From positions 1-17,052 of the forward strand of contig JAQUUB010000095.1 in the NCBI GenBank assembly GCA_028694115.1: DNA of 17,052 nucleotides, written 5' to 3'. The position numbers and the translations under genes are program-made. The stretch is from Lachnospiraceae bacterium (lineage in GTDB: Bacteria; Bacillota_A; Clostridia; Lachnospirales; Lachnospiraceae). Each line of letters begins with the position of its first letter. The first letter of the stretch is position 1. The notes under the pieces were generated by a model that saw only the letters and a list, made by a program, of their open reading frames with translations, did no database searches and was not told the origin of the DNA. Positions 7,336 to 14,881 of the stretch are shown one piece after another.

Positions 7336-8963
7336 TGAATGATGAAATTTTGATATTGGAAAAGTTACTTTCGCAACTGGCAAATGTAATGAATGTTATT
7401 CCAGGGGAAGTAGTCAGAATGAAAGAGAGCGAAACCATTCTGATACTGCAACGAAGAATGGAAAAAAGCGATTTGCAACAGGCAATTACAGAGTATAACG
7501 CAATTTTTGCAGAGAAGAATGGAACAACTTTAGACAAGCTTAAAAAGGCGACGACTGCTTATGTGAGAATCAAGGTCTTAGTAGAGAATAAGGAAACTGA
7601 TTTTGAAGCGAGATCCTATCGTGAGTTGATAAAGGAATTCAAATCACAGGTTGTGAAAGTCAATAATATCATTCATTTGACACAGGTTAATTCCATGACA
7701 GCGGATGATTACCAGAAGGAAAAAATCGAGCTGGTATTAGAGAAGAATAAAGCATTTCTTGAAGTATTTCAGATGGAAATTGAAAGTTTGGAGAAGAAAT
7801 TAGAACGAATGCCGGTTGATGAAGAGCAACCAGCAGAGAGTGTAGATATTTCCAAAGAACAATCAACGAAACCTGAGAGAAAATCAAGAAAATCAGGTCT
7901 GTCGAATGTGATTAGTAGTATCTCAAAGAAGATGGAAAAGTCACAGGAAAAAAAGTATGTGGACGAGCAACTTAAGAATGTGGAAAAAGATCAGTCAGAA
8001 ACAAAATGTGTGGAAATCCCATTCTATGATAAGAGTCTTACGTTTACAGACAAAATAGAATGCAAGGATATTCCTGCATATGTGCTTCTTAAGAGGAAGA
8101 ATAACATTTATTTTGGTATGAGGAGAAATGTAGGGAAGAGCTCTTATGATAACAGGGATCAATCGCTGATAGAACTAACCGAAGCAACAGAGGAATTTCT
8201 GCAGTTTATGTCAGAGGATCTGTTATCAGATGAATATGAATTGAAGATATTTTCTGATAAGGAAAAAGTTGGACTTCGTATGTATTTTGATTTTGTTTCG
8301 AGATGCTTTCAGAAACATATTGGTGTGACACTTACGGTTCAGGAATACCTTGCATTTAAAACGTATTATAACCAGTTGGTCAAGCGGATGTTCGAATTAG
8401 AAGAGAAAGAGAAGGAATCTTATTATCGGGCATTGATTCTTGCAGATGCATATTGGCGATATATGGAAAGTTATGATTTGGAATGTGCCGATGATGAAGG
8501 AACTATTATCAAGAATATTATTTATGAAAGCAATGAAGGGTATATCAATGATTTGAAGTTGATTATTGATAATCACATTGTGGATGCAGGTGCAAAGGAA
8601 GACTTGGACGAACTGATACGAAAAATCAGAGAATTCAATCAAAGAGAATTGGATGACAAAATGGCAGATGAAGTCCAACAGAAGTTGCCTACAGAAGTAG
8701 TGGCGAAAGCGCCATCCTTTGATGGAACTGGATATGTGCCGCAGATGTATGGTATGCCAGCATTTCCAGTAGTGAATCAAGGAATGATGCAGATTGTAAT
8801 TCAGATATTGAATCAGGACAGAGAAATCGTGGATGAGGCGTTGTATGCAGGTGATAACATCAGACAGGCTTTATATGATTATTCAACAAAGGATGCCTAT
8901 ATTAAAAGGCTTGGATTTCGTAACAATGGAACAGATGTATTTTACAAAGAAGAAGTGAAATAG
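7335..8963 (+). CDS. Large soluble coiled-coil protein of the Tad-like operon, function unknown
   Basis: A 542-aa protein from ATG 7335, which overlaps the preceding stop (TGATG) and sits eight bases after GGAGG (7322-7326); an in-frame GTG at 7326 is less likely. No family was recognised. Residues 1-165 are helical and heptad-like; about 165-225 is a Lys/Ser/Glu-rich linker; about 225-460 is a second charged helical region; a Met/Pro/Tyr-rich linker (YVPQMYGMPAFPVV) near residue 475 leads to a 60-residue C-terminal part. There is no signal peptide, membrane segment or nucleotide-binding motif. Its place between the peptidase and a membrane-anchored protein suggests a cytoplasmic scaffold or partner of the ATPase, which is inference. 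Confidence 0.8.
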   Translation: MNDEILILEKLLSQLANVMNVIPGEVVRMKESETILILQRRMEKSDLQQAITEYNAIFAEKNGTTLDKLKKATTAYVRIKVLVENKETDFEARSYRELIKEFKSQVVKVNNIIHLTQVNSMTADDYQKEKIELVLEKNKAFLEVFQMEIESLEKKLERMPVDEEQPAESVDISKEQSTKPERKSRKSGLSNVISSISKKMEKSQEKKYVDEQLKNVEKDQSETKCVEIPFYDKSLTFTDKIECKDIPAYVLLKRKNNIYFGMRRNVGKSSYDNRDQSLIELTEATEEFLQFMSEDLLSDEYELKIFSDKEKVGLRMYFDFVSRCFQKHIGVTLTVQEYLAFKTYYNQLVKRMFELEEKEKESYYRALILADAYWRYMESYDLECADDEGTIIKNIIYESNEGYINDLKLIIDNHIVDAGAKEDLDELIRKIREFNQRELDDKMADEVQQKLPTEVVAKAPSFDGTGYVPQMYGMPAFPVVNQGMMQIVIQILNQDREIVDEALYAGDNIRQALYDYSTKDAYIKRLGFRNNGTDVFYKEEVK

Positions 8964-8977
8964 GAAAGGATGAGAAT

Positions 8978-9769
8978 ATGACGAAAGAAAATGTATGGAT
9001 ATTTTCGATTGCAATTGCTTTTGCAATCGGTGTAGTTGTGATAATGAAATTAAATGGTGGTAAGTTTCCCAGTGGAGTGCATAAAACTCAGTCAACAGAA
9101 ACTGTAAGTGATGTGGAAACAGAGTCGATGCCGATAGCTGAGAAAGTAAGTAACAATCCTGTACTTGCAGAAGATTTCAAGAAAACCTTTGAAACAACAA
9201 ATGCTCTTTCAGTAGAAAAAGTAGTTCGTACTATAACGGAAAGTGAAGATGGAGGCACAAACACAAAGTATGAATCCTATTTATTATCATATTTGGATTT
9301 GTCCAATCATACGGAGCAAACAATGGATTATTCGAATGCATCAGTAGGAGAAGATTTTGAGGTGAATAAAGTAATAGAATCAGATTTTATTTCAGAATAT
9401 GGTTTTGATTATAACCAGATAAATGGATATGAGCTTTATGAGCGTTTGTTGAAAGAATCTGGGATTGATGGAAATTTGAACAAAGTTACATTCGATGCGA
9501 AAACTTATGATATGACAGGGCAGGAAGTTTATGTGTTAGATCAGGAATGTAGCGTCATTCAGAAGCTTTTGAAAAAGGTTGATTATGATGAAATAATAAG
9601 CTCCGAAGTATCTTATCAAATAACTAACATAAACGGAGTTGTTATGCCAGAGTATTTTACGGCGGTTGTTCAATATAAAGCAGGAACGCAAATTGTTACT
9701 AAGAATTTGTTTTTACAGATTACATTAGAAAGTGCAAATTTAGGAGGTACGTATGAATTGGAAGAGTAA
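8978..9769 (+). CDS. Single-pass membrane protein with exported domain, function unknown
   Basis: A 263-aa protein with one N-terminal hydrophobic segment (about residues 5-23, WIFSIAIAFAIGVVVIM) after a short charged start and before KLNGGKF. The rest is acidic and Thr/Ser-rich and probably lies outside the membrane. No cleavage site or lipobox is seen, so it should stay anchored. No family was recognised. ATG 8978 follows GGAAAGGATGAG, and the end overlaps the next gene by 17 bases. In this operon it could be a minor pilin-like or assembly protein (TadE/CpaB-type roles), but no motif supports a specific one. Confidence 0.8.
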   Translation: MTKENVWIFSIAIAFAIGVVVIMKLNGGKFPSGVHKTQSTETVSDVETESMPIAEKVSNNPVLAEDFKKTFETTNALSVEKVVRTITESEDGGTNTKYESYLLSYLDLSNHTEQTMDYSNASVGEDFEVNKVIESDFISEYGFDYNQINGYELYERLLKESGIDGNLNKVTFDAKTYDMTGQEVYVLDQECSVIQKLLKKVDYDEIISSEVSYQITNINGVVMPEYFTAVVQYKAGTQIVTKNLFLQITLESANLGGTYELEE

Positions 9770-11441
9770 GATTCTATTATGCTTTGGCATTATTATTGGA
9801 ATGTTTGCTTGTATCCATACTACTGTATTTGCGGATGATGTTGGAGATACTGGTGGTACAGGCCAGGGAGATATTACAGGAACCAATGTATATACCTTTA
9901 ATTACATCTATGATTCTGCAAGAGATGCAATTGAATTGCAGGTGGTAACAAAGAATCCTATCAGTAGTTTTGGGAATACAAATACGCATACTTATACGAG
10001 TCCGTCCGATCAGCTTGTGTTACATACGCAGAATCCAATCTGTGGAAATTCCATTGATAATGCGATTGCAACCATGAACGCAGTTGGTGGTTATAATTTA
10101 TCTGTATCAGATGTAAAGTCAAAGTTGAATGCACTTGGGTATTATGACAAAGGAAATGGTGTATGGAAATATAACGGTGGATATTTGACTTATGTGTCGG
10201 CTGTAAAAATCAGACCGAAGGTTCATACGGTACACTATGAAGCAAATGGTGGAAGTGGAGCTCCTGGAAATCAGATAAAGACAGAAGGTGTGCAGATGAA
10301 TTTGTCTAACACGAAACCTACAAGAACAGGGTACACTTTCAAGTATTGGACTGCAAGTATTGGTGGAATTTATAATCCAGGGCAGAACTATACCCATGAC
10401 CAAGACGGGGGAACTGTAACTATGACTGCTTATTGGAAAGATGAGACAGCTCCTAGTTGTAGTGATTTTGTGGCAACACCAAATTACTGGAGTGCAGGAA
10501 ATGGAACAGTAACATTTTCAGCGCAGGATCGAGGATCTGGATTATCAGCAATTACCTTACAGAGATATTCATATGTGACTCGTTCATGGAGTATTGTGAA
10601 AACATGGTCATATAATGGAACAACAAGTAAGGTTACAGGTAGTTACAAGGAGTATTCAGAAGGAGTATTTTATTACAAGCTTACAATCACAGATAAAGCT
10701 GGGAATACAACAACAAAGACATCTGCGACTATATATCTGGATCATTCAAGCCCTGTGTTAAGTGGTGCGCAAAATACTTTTACAGATTGGACGAATGTAG
10801 CACCAGTCATTAGTTTTTCTGCATCGGATTATCTAAGCGGAACTACTTATAATGGCTCTGGTCTTGCATCTGTAGTCATCAAAGATGATTCTGGAAATGT
10901 TGTGGCAAGAGGAACGTCCTCAGCCTATTATAGGTTAGCTGCAAAGTATGAGGGCATTCATACATGGTATATTATTGCTACAGATAATGTAGGGCATACA
11001 AGTAGTGCACAAGTTTCGACAAAATATGACATTACAGTGCCAGGTCTGGACGGAACTGAAGTGACAGATGTTATCAATGGAGTAACTGTGTCGGGGTATT
11101 GCCAGGACAATATTATCAATCAGCATATTGATGATGAGGCAAGTAGAAGTGTAAATCATCCCAATGTAACATCTGGATTAAGGAGCGTCATCCTGTATAA
11201 GGTATATCGAGGTAATAAAACAGCAATTACAACGGATAGAACAAGAGCAACATTTGGAAGCTCCAATACGCATTCTTATTTCGATATGTATTATGACATC
11301 AATCCAACGGATGATATTGTTGATTATTATCTTGTGATTGTTCAAGATTATGCAGGAAATACAGTAACTAAGAAATTGACCAGTCAGAGATCACTTCTGT
11401 CATGGTTTCATACGAGTATAGATCGAAGTACTTACGAATAA
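9753..11441 (+). CDS. Secreted protein with InlB-type repeat and Ig-like domains (adhesin candidate)
   Basis: A 562-aa protein with a Sec signal peptide (Lys-rich start, hydrophobic core at 7-24, likely cut after VFA at 27). A Gly/Thr-rich mature start is followed by an InlB B-repeat/Flg_new-like domain at about 157-228 (VHYEANGGSGAPG ... TRTGYTFKYW ... GTVTMTAYW). Two or three bacterial Ig-like segments follow (about 235-330 and 335-430), recognisable by DKAGNTTT and TDNVGHTS strands, then a C-terminal domain. No LPXTG motif, hydrophobic tail or cell-wall-binding repeat is present, so attachment must rely on a partner or the protein is released. Such domains are typical of surface adhesins. 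ATG 9753 follows AGGAGGTACGT and overlaps the upstream gene. Its position suggests a role in cell-cell contact during mating. Confidence 0.85.
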   Translation: MNWKSKILLCFGIIIGMFACIHTTVFADDVGDTGGTGQGDITGTNVYTFNYIYDSARDAIELQVVTKNPISSFGNTNTHTYTSPSDQLVLHTQNPICGNSIDNAIATMNAVGGYNLSVSDVKSKLNALGYYDKGNGVWKYNGGYLTYVSAVKIRPKVHTVHYEANGGSGAPGNQIKTEGVQMNLSNTKPTRTGYTFKYWTASIGGIYNPGQNYTHDQDGGTVTMTAYWKDETAPSCSDFVATPNYWSAGNGTVTFSAQDRGSGLSAITLQRYSYVTRSWSIVKTWSYNGTTSKVTGSYKEYSEGVFYYKLTITDKAGNTTTKTSATIYLDHSSPVLSGAQNTFTDWTNVAPVISFSASDYLSGTTYNGSGLASVVIKDDSGNVVARGTSSAYYRLAAKYEGIHTWYIIATDNVGHTSSAQVSTKYDITVPGLDGTEVTDVINGVTVSGYCQDNIINQHIDDEASRSVNHPNVTSGLRSVILYKVYRGNKTAITTDRTRATFGSSNTHSYFDMYYDINPTDDIVDYYLVIVQDYAGNTVTKKLTSQRSLLSWFHTSIDRSTYE

Positions 11442-11455
11442 GGAAAGGGAAATGA

Positions 11456-11851
11456 ATGGATAAAATAACATTGAAGGTAAAAGAGTGCAGTGAGTTTGAA
11501 ACACTGGGAGAATGTCATGAGAATATTGAATCTGTATCGGAGGCAGTGCGATTATGGAAGAAGATTCCAGCAGAAAGGATGCATGGTATTAAGTCTATTG
11601 CAGTGGTATTAGAATCGCCAGGAAATATTATGGATGGTTCGGAATTAGATATCTTAGTAGGGAAGCACTTTGATCTTGAAGTGCTGCATTATGTTCCAGA
11701 TATTCTAGAAAACAAGCAGGCACAAGAAATGATTAAGGAGCTTGTGAGAAGTTTTCCTGATATGGAAGTAAGAGGCAGTATCCCAGAGGAACTTGAAAAG
11801 TCGAATAATGTAGATAAGGGAAGTACAAGAAGAATGGGGCATCATAGGTAG
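11456..11851 (+). CDS. LPD16-like polyvalent-protein-associated domain protein
   Basis: A 131-aa protein. Residues 1-55 (LKVKECSEFETLGECHENI, then EAVRLWKKIPAERMHGIKSIAVVLE) resemble the LPD16 domain, known from large polyvalent proteins and stand-alone proteins of phages and conjugative elements; I hold this by pattern memory only. The function is unknown; the group is proposed to act against host defences after DNA entry. The C-terminus is basic (STRRMGHHR), of the same type as in the radC-like and DUF5688 proteins. It is the last gene of the Tad-like operon, 14 bases after the secreted protein, with AGGAAAGGG as ribosome site, and is followed by a terminator. Its place in this operon rather than with the other accessory genes is odd. 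Confidence 0.72.
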   Translation: MDKITLKVKECSEFETLGECHENIESVSEAVRLWKKIPAERMHGIKSIAVVLESPGNIMDGSELDILVGKHFDLEVLHYVPDILENKQAQEMIKELVRSFPDMEVRGSIPEELEKSNNVDKGSTRRMGHHR

Positions 11852-11856
11852 AAGTG

Positions 11857-11894
11857 AGGAACAGTAGTTGGGAAACTGATTACTGTTCTTTTTT
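11857..11894 (+). terminator. Intrinsic terminator ending the Tad-like operon
   Basis: AGGAACAGTA (11857-11866) pairs with TACTGTTCTT (11881-11890), with one G-U pair, across a 14-base loop, and a T run continues to 11894. It separates the 5595-11851 operon from the cargo block. Confidence 0.88.
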
Positions 11895-11927
11895 GCATTT
11901 AAAAAACAATACAAATATTGAGTTAGA

Positions 11928-11936
11928 TGGTATAAT
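11928..11936 (+). promoter_or_regulatory. Extended -10 promoter candidate for the cargo block
   Basis: TGGTATAAT is a perfect TGnTATAAT extended -10 element, placed after the terminator and about 95 bases upstream of the first cargo gene. The -35 region is poor (AATACA at a 17-base spacing), as is common for extended -10 promoters. It is the clearest sigma-70-type promoter in the window and drives the one module that has no 33-bp repeat in front. Confidence 0.6.
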
Positions 11937-12032
11937 TTTACTAGAAATGTTATAAATGTAAACGACGATTTGAGAAAATATATTCGCAAAATTTACAAGT
12001 CCTTTTGTAGAAAAAACAAGGAGATGGCAAAG

Positions 12033-12284
12033 ATGAAATTTAAGTTTAGTTTAAAAGATAAAGAGGCAAGTTTAGAGGCAGATGTAGAGAAACTTGTAGA
12101 AAAAGGGATGGATCAGAAAGCTGCTAGACCAGAAAGAAAAACCAGATATCAGATCAAGCAAGAGGAAAAGCGTAAAAATGAGGAATTAAAACAAAAACAT
12201 TTTATGCAAGGAATGATGTTGATGCTTGGTTTACTTGTGATTCTCGTGATTTTTGGAATCGTCGCATCTGTTATGGGAATATAG
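12033..12284 (+). CDS. Small tail-anchored membrane protein, function unknown
   Basis: An 83-aa protein. Residues 1-57 are highly charged (Lys/Glu/Arg, MDQKAARPERKTRYQ) and predicted helical, and residues 59-82 form one hydrophobic segment ending two residues before the C-terminus, the layout of a tail-anchored protein facing the cytoplasm. ATG 12033 is chosen because AAGGAG (12018-12023) lies nine bases upstream; ATG 12024 abuts that site and is less likely. No family was recognised. It is first in a block of six same-strand genes behind an extended -10 promoter. Small membrane proteins of this kind occur in toxin and defence systems, but nothing here proves that. Confidence 0.75.
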   Translation: MKFKFSLKDKEASLEADVEKLVEKGMDQKAARPERKTRYQIKQEEKRKNEELKQKHFMQGMMLMLGLLVILVIFGIVASVMGI

Positions 12285-12296
12285 TGAGGAAAGATA

Positions 12297-13130
12297 ATGG
12301 CTGTTAAGAAGAAAATGAATGTCGTTTTTAAAGACGAAGAAGAGTATCAAAAGTATAAGAGTGGTAAAACACATTCGGATAAAGGATTACGAACCGAAGA
12401 CGGAAAATTAAGTTCATTACCAGATATTGAGGAAATAGATGAGGATGAAATAACTCCTTTGCCTGAAATACCAAGAAAAGAGCCTGGAATAGGTGAACAA
12501 ATATTATATTCTGTGTTAGAAGGATTATTTGAAGCAACTAAAGATTTTTTGTCAGATGAAGAAAATAGAAAAGCAATTGCAACGTTAGCAAGAAATTGGT
12601 GGAACGGTAAAGCTTTGCCTGGTATAAAGAAGTCCGTGGAGAATGTGAAAACAATTGCTCATGGAGTAAAAACAGGTGAAACAAAAGCGGAAAAATTATC
12701 GGAATCAAAGAAGAATAAAATAGATACTACCACTATTATCGAAAAAAATGATATATCTGAGAAAAGAGAGAAGAGTAATAAACAAAAAGTAAGTGCAGAA
12801 GAATATGATCAGCAAGTAAAGCAAATACAAGTTCTTGCCGTATTACTGGCTGATAGAATTAAGAAATTATCCAATAGCGTTGTTGATGAAGACACTATGA
12901 CAGAGGACGAGTATGTGCTGCAGCAAAATGAAATAAAAGAACTTACCACAGAGGAAATCATGAATACAATTAAGCTTTTGGTGAACACAGATGGGTTTGC
13001 GTTAGATGATTCGACAAGAACATTGTTTTCTGAGTTTATGATGGGGAATTTAATTGTTAATAATGAACGTGTTCCAATTGAGGTTGTAAGTGAAAGAAGG
13101 GAACAAGTTGGAAGAAAAATTGACAGATAA
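12297..13130 (+). CDS. Hypothetical protein with acidic N-terminus and helical core
   Basis: A 277-aa protein, not recognised. Residues 1-20 (VKKKMNVVFKDEEEYQKY) look like a short folded start. Residues 38-60 are a Pro/Glu/Asp-rich acidic linker, 65-125 a helical region with NRKAIATLARNWWNGKALPG, 126-165 a Lys-rich linker, and 165-250 a second helical region. No membrane segment or catalytic motif is seen. ATG 12297 follows GAGGAAAG, 12 bases after the tail-anchored protein, and the 3' end overlaps the next gene by 41 bases, so the genes are very probably co-translated. Adenine-rich codons give it a more AT-rich look than the conjugation genes. Confidence 0.78.
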   Translation: MAVKKKMNVVFKDEEEYQKYKSGKTHSDKGLRTEDGKLSSLPDIEEIDEDEITPLPEIPRKEPGIGEQILYSVLEGLFEATKDFLSDEENRKAIATLARNWWNGKALPGIKKSVENVKTIAHGVKTGETKAEKLSESKKNKIDTTTIIEKNDISEKREKSNKQKVSAEEYDQQVKQIQVLAVLLADRIKKLSNSVVDEDTMTEDEYVLQQNEIKELTTEEIMNTIKLLVNTDGFALDDSTRTLFSEFMMGNLIVNNERVPIEVVSERREQVGRKIDR

Positions 13131-13830
13131 GCAAAAAGCAGAAGTGCAGAAGATATTGTTATTACCGATTGTATGTAGCAAGAGGTATAAATCAATAGAA
13201 ATTCAAGGCGATGAGATACATTCAGGACAGAAATTTTACACATCACCAGATGAGGATATGTCAGATATTGCAATTGCATTTTATGAGATATTATATGCAA
13301 ATGCATTGAATGGAAAAAAGATATTATCGGGAGAGGATCTTGCTGATTGTTGTTTTGCGGGGGATACAATGAATAGTTTTAATACTATTTCAAATATGCT
13401 TAAGAAAAAAGAAATCTCCAATGAAGAAGAAGTTTTATTAGAAGAATATGAAAAGCAGTACCATTGCCTTGCTAATTTTTGGATATTGCCATCTTGCATT
13501 GGCAGAAGAAGTAGAAAAGGGAATAATCTTGACTCGATGGATATTTTCTTAAATAGTATTGACGATGATTATGATGGAGTAATGAAAAAACATCTGTCTT
13601 ATTATAAAGCATGGAGCAAAGTTGCGGATTTTAGAAGAGATCATTGTTTGAATGGATATGTAAAAAGGACAACAGAAAGTGTGCGAAAATCTTATGCAGA
13701 TAAAGATGGAGAAACAATAATAAATGAAGCAACTGATAGAATAAAGCAGAGAGCTATAGATATTTCTGAATCAGATAAGGGAAAAGAATTATGGAAATAT
13801 TTTCATGATAAATTGAAAGAAGGTATATAA
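13090..13830 (+). CDS. Hypothetical protein, DUF6994-like pattern
   Basis: A 246-aa soluble protein from GTG 13090 (GAGG at 13080-13083). TTG at 13108 behind GAAGGG is a plausible alternative that would shorten the overlap with the upstream gene. The core stretch FAGDTMNSFNTIS, then YHCLANFWILPSCIGRRSRKG, then a segment rich in Asp and Tyr reminds me of uncharacterised proteins of the DUF6994 type, in which an xxLGNFxLxP-like strand is conserved; this is a weak resemblance, not an assignment. No membrane segment or clear catalytic triad is visible. It ends directly before the next ATG, so the two are coupled. Confidence 0.72.
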   Translation: MKEGNKLEEKLTDKQKAEVQKILLLPIVCSKRYKSIEIQGDEIHSGQKFYTSPDEDMSDIAIAFYEILYANALNGKKILSGEDLADCCFAGDTMNSFNTISNMLKKKEISNEEEVLLEEYEKQYHCLANFWILPSCIGRRSRKGNNLDSMDIFLNSIDDDYDGVMKKHLSYYKAWSKVADFRRDHCLNGYVKRTTESVRKSYADKDGETIINEATDRIKQRAIDISESDKGKELWKYFHDKLKEGI

Positions 13831-14256
13831 ATGGGAAGAAACAATAACAATGCTGGAATGCATTTTGTGAACCATTCGCATTATGGTTCTGATGATGATT
13901 TAAGCTATTATGATAAACATTCATCAGAGTATCTGACAAATCGGGCGTATGAAGCAAGAGCGGAGTTGGATGCAATGGGAGAATATGATTTTCTTTCCTA
14001 TTGTGGAATCATTAAGATAAAAAAAGAAGATGTTGATTATGACGATTGGAGTATATATACACTACGAGCATTTTCAAGTGACCATAAGAAAGAGCTATTG
14101 CGTGTATCAACGAAATACATATTACTAGATAATAATCTGCAGGAAGCTATAATTGATGAAGTTTTAGTTCATGATTCGAATAGTCTTATTTACATCGATG
14201 AACGAGATAGCGGAAAAATAGATAAAAATAAGTTATACAGACTGAGAAAAAAATAA
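13831..14256 (+). CDS. Hypothetical 141-aa protein of the cargo block
   Basis: The ATG directly follows the upstream stop codon (TAAATG), with GAAGG just before it. The product starts with an Asn/His-rich stretch (GRNNNNAGMHFVNHSHYG). Residues 20-55 are acidic and Tyr-rich, the middle has the LSYCGIIKIKKEDVDYDDW region, and the C-terminus is basic (DKNKLYRLRKK). No family, signal or membrane segment was recognised. The tight coupling suggests it works with the 246-aa protein. A His/Asp-rich start could bind metal, but this is speculation. Confidence 0.7.
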   Translation: MGRNNNNAGMHFVNHSHYGSDDDLSYYDKHSSEYLTNRAYEARAELDAMGEYDFLSYCGIIKIKKEDVDYDDWSIYTLRAFSSDHKKELLRVSTKYILLDNNLQEAIIDEVLVHDSNSLIYIDERDSGKIDKNKLYRLRKK

Positions 14257-14292
14257 GAAAGATGTTTTACAGATGAGGTAACACAAAAAGTA

Positions 14293-14463
14293 ATGAACAA
14301 GAACACAAGCATTTTATATGTGGTAAAAGAAATAGAAGATAGACATGCTATCCTAGTGAATGATTTGGAGCTAATTACAGTTCCGAAATATCAATTACCA
14401 ATGGAACTAGAAGTTGGTCAGGAAATCATTAGAGATTTATTTGGAATGTATCATAGGGCATAG
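14293..14463 (+). CDS. 56-aa DUF3006-like small protein
   Basis: A 56-codon frame from ATG 14293. The product (SILYVVKEIEDRHAILVNDL, then VPKYQLPMELEVGQEIIRDL) has the pattern of DUF3006-like small beta-barrel proteins, which start with a YVVDRIEG-type strand and end with LPxxxxEGDxL. The likeness is by eye only. The nearest ribosome site is GAGG at 14274-14277, a little far from the start. It lies 36 bases after the 141-aa gene and 13 bases before the HTH gene, filling the gap between them in the same direction. Confidence 0.55.
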   Translation: MNKNTSILYVVKEIEDRHAILVNDLELITVPKYQLPMELEVGQEIIRDLFGMYHRA

Positions 14464-14476
14464 AGGAAGAAAATAA

Positions 14477-14830
14477 ATGATTGGTAAAAATGAGTTGAGA
14501 GATGAAGAAATATACCAACTTTATTTAGATGGAAAAACACGTGCAGAGATTGGTCAAATATATGGAATTTCAAAAGTTAGAGTAGGACAAATAGTGCGTG
14601 AAGCGAGGAAGAGGGAAGAGTTCCTGTTATCCGAGATATATCAAATAATTAGAGATGCCAATCCTGATTGTGAAGTAAGTCAGTATACAAGAGTGTATCA
14701 TGCTTTAATAAGAGAAAATGTATATATGAAAGATGAACTAATAAAATTTACCAAAGAAATTGAGGGTAAAAATTTTGTTAGAATACGTAATGTTGGTTCC
14801 AAAGGATTAGAGATGCAGTTGATTTTATAA
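14477..14830 (+). CDS. HTH regulator with sigma-70 region 4-like motif and alpha-CTD-like tail
   Basis: A 117-aa protein. Residues 18-46 (DGKTRAEIGQIYGISKVRVGQIVREARKRE) form a helix-turn-helix close to sigma-70 region 4, whose signature is IGxxxGISxxRVxQI. Residues 99-112 (NFVRIRNVGSKGLEMQ) resemble the helix-hairpin-helix of the RNA polymerase alpha C-terminal domain (IRNxGxKSLxEI). Both are DNA-contacting modules of transcription proteins. The start is ATG 14477 behind GAGGAAG. It is last in the cargo block and could regulate it or the nearby conjugation operon; the 33-bp repeat is a possible target, untested. Confidence 0.75.
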   Translation: MIGKNELRDEEIYQLYLDGKTRAEIGQIYGISKVRVGQIVREARKREEFLLSEIYQIIRDANPDCEVSQYTRVYHALIRENVYMKDELIKFTKEIEGKNFVRIRNVGSKGLEMQLIL

Positions 14831-14881
14831 AGAATGAGATTTGATGTGGATTTATCATATAGACCATAATTTCAGCTTTTC

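Noticed and set aside
8397..8780. Minus-strand open frame of 127 codons
   Set aside because: It lies wholly inside the 542-aa gene and its Ile/Cys/His-rich product looks like an antisense translation.
12809..13369. Minus-strand open frame of 186 codons
   Set aside because: It is antisense to two coupled + strand genes, has a composition rich in Ser, Leu and Cys typical of antisense frames here, and shows no ribosome site.
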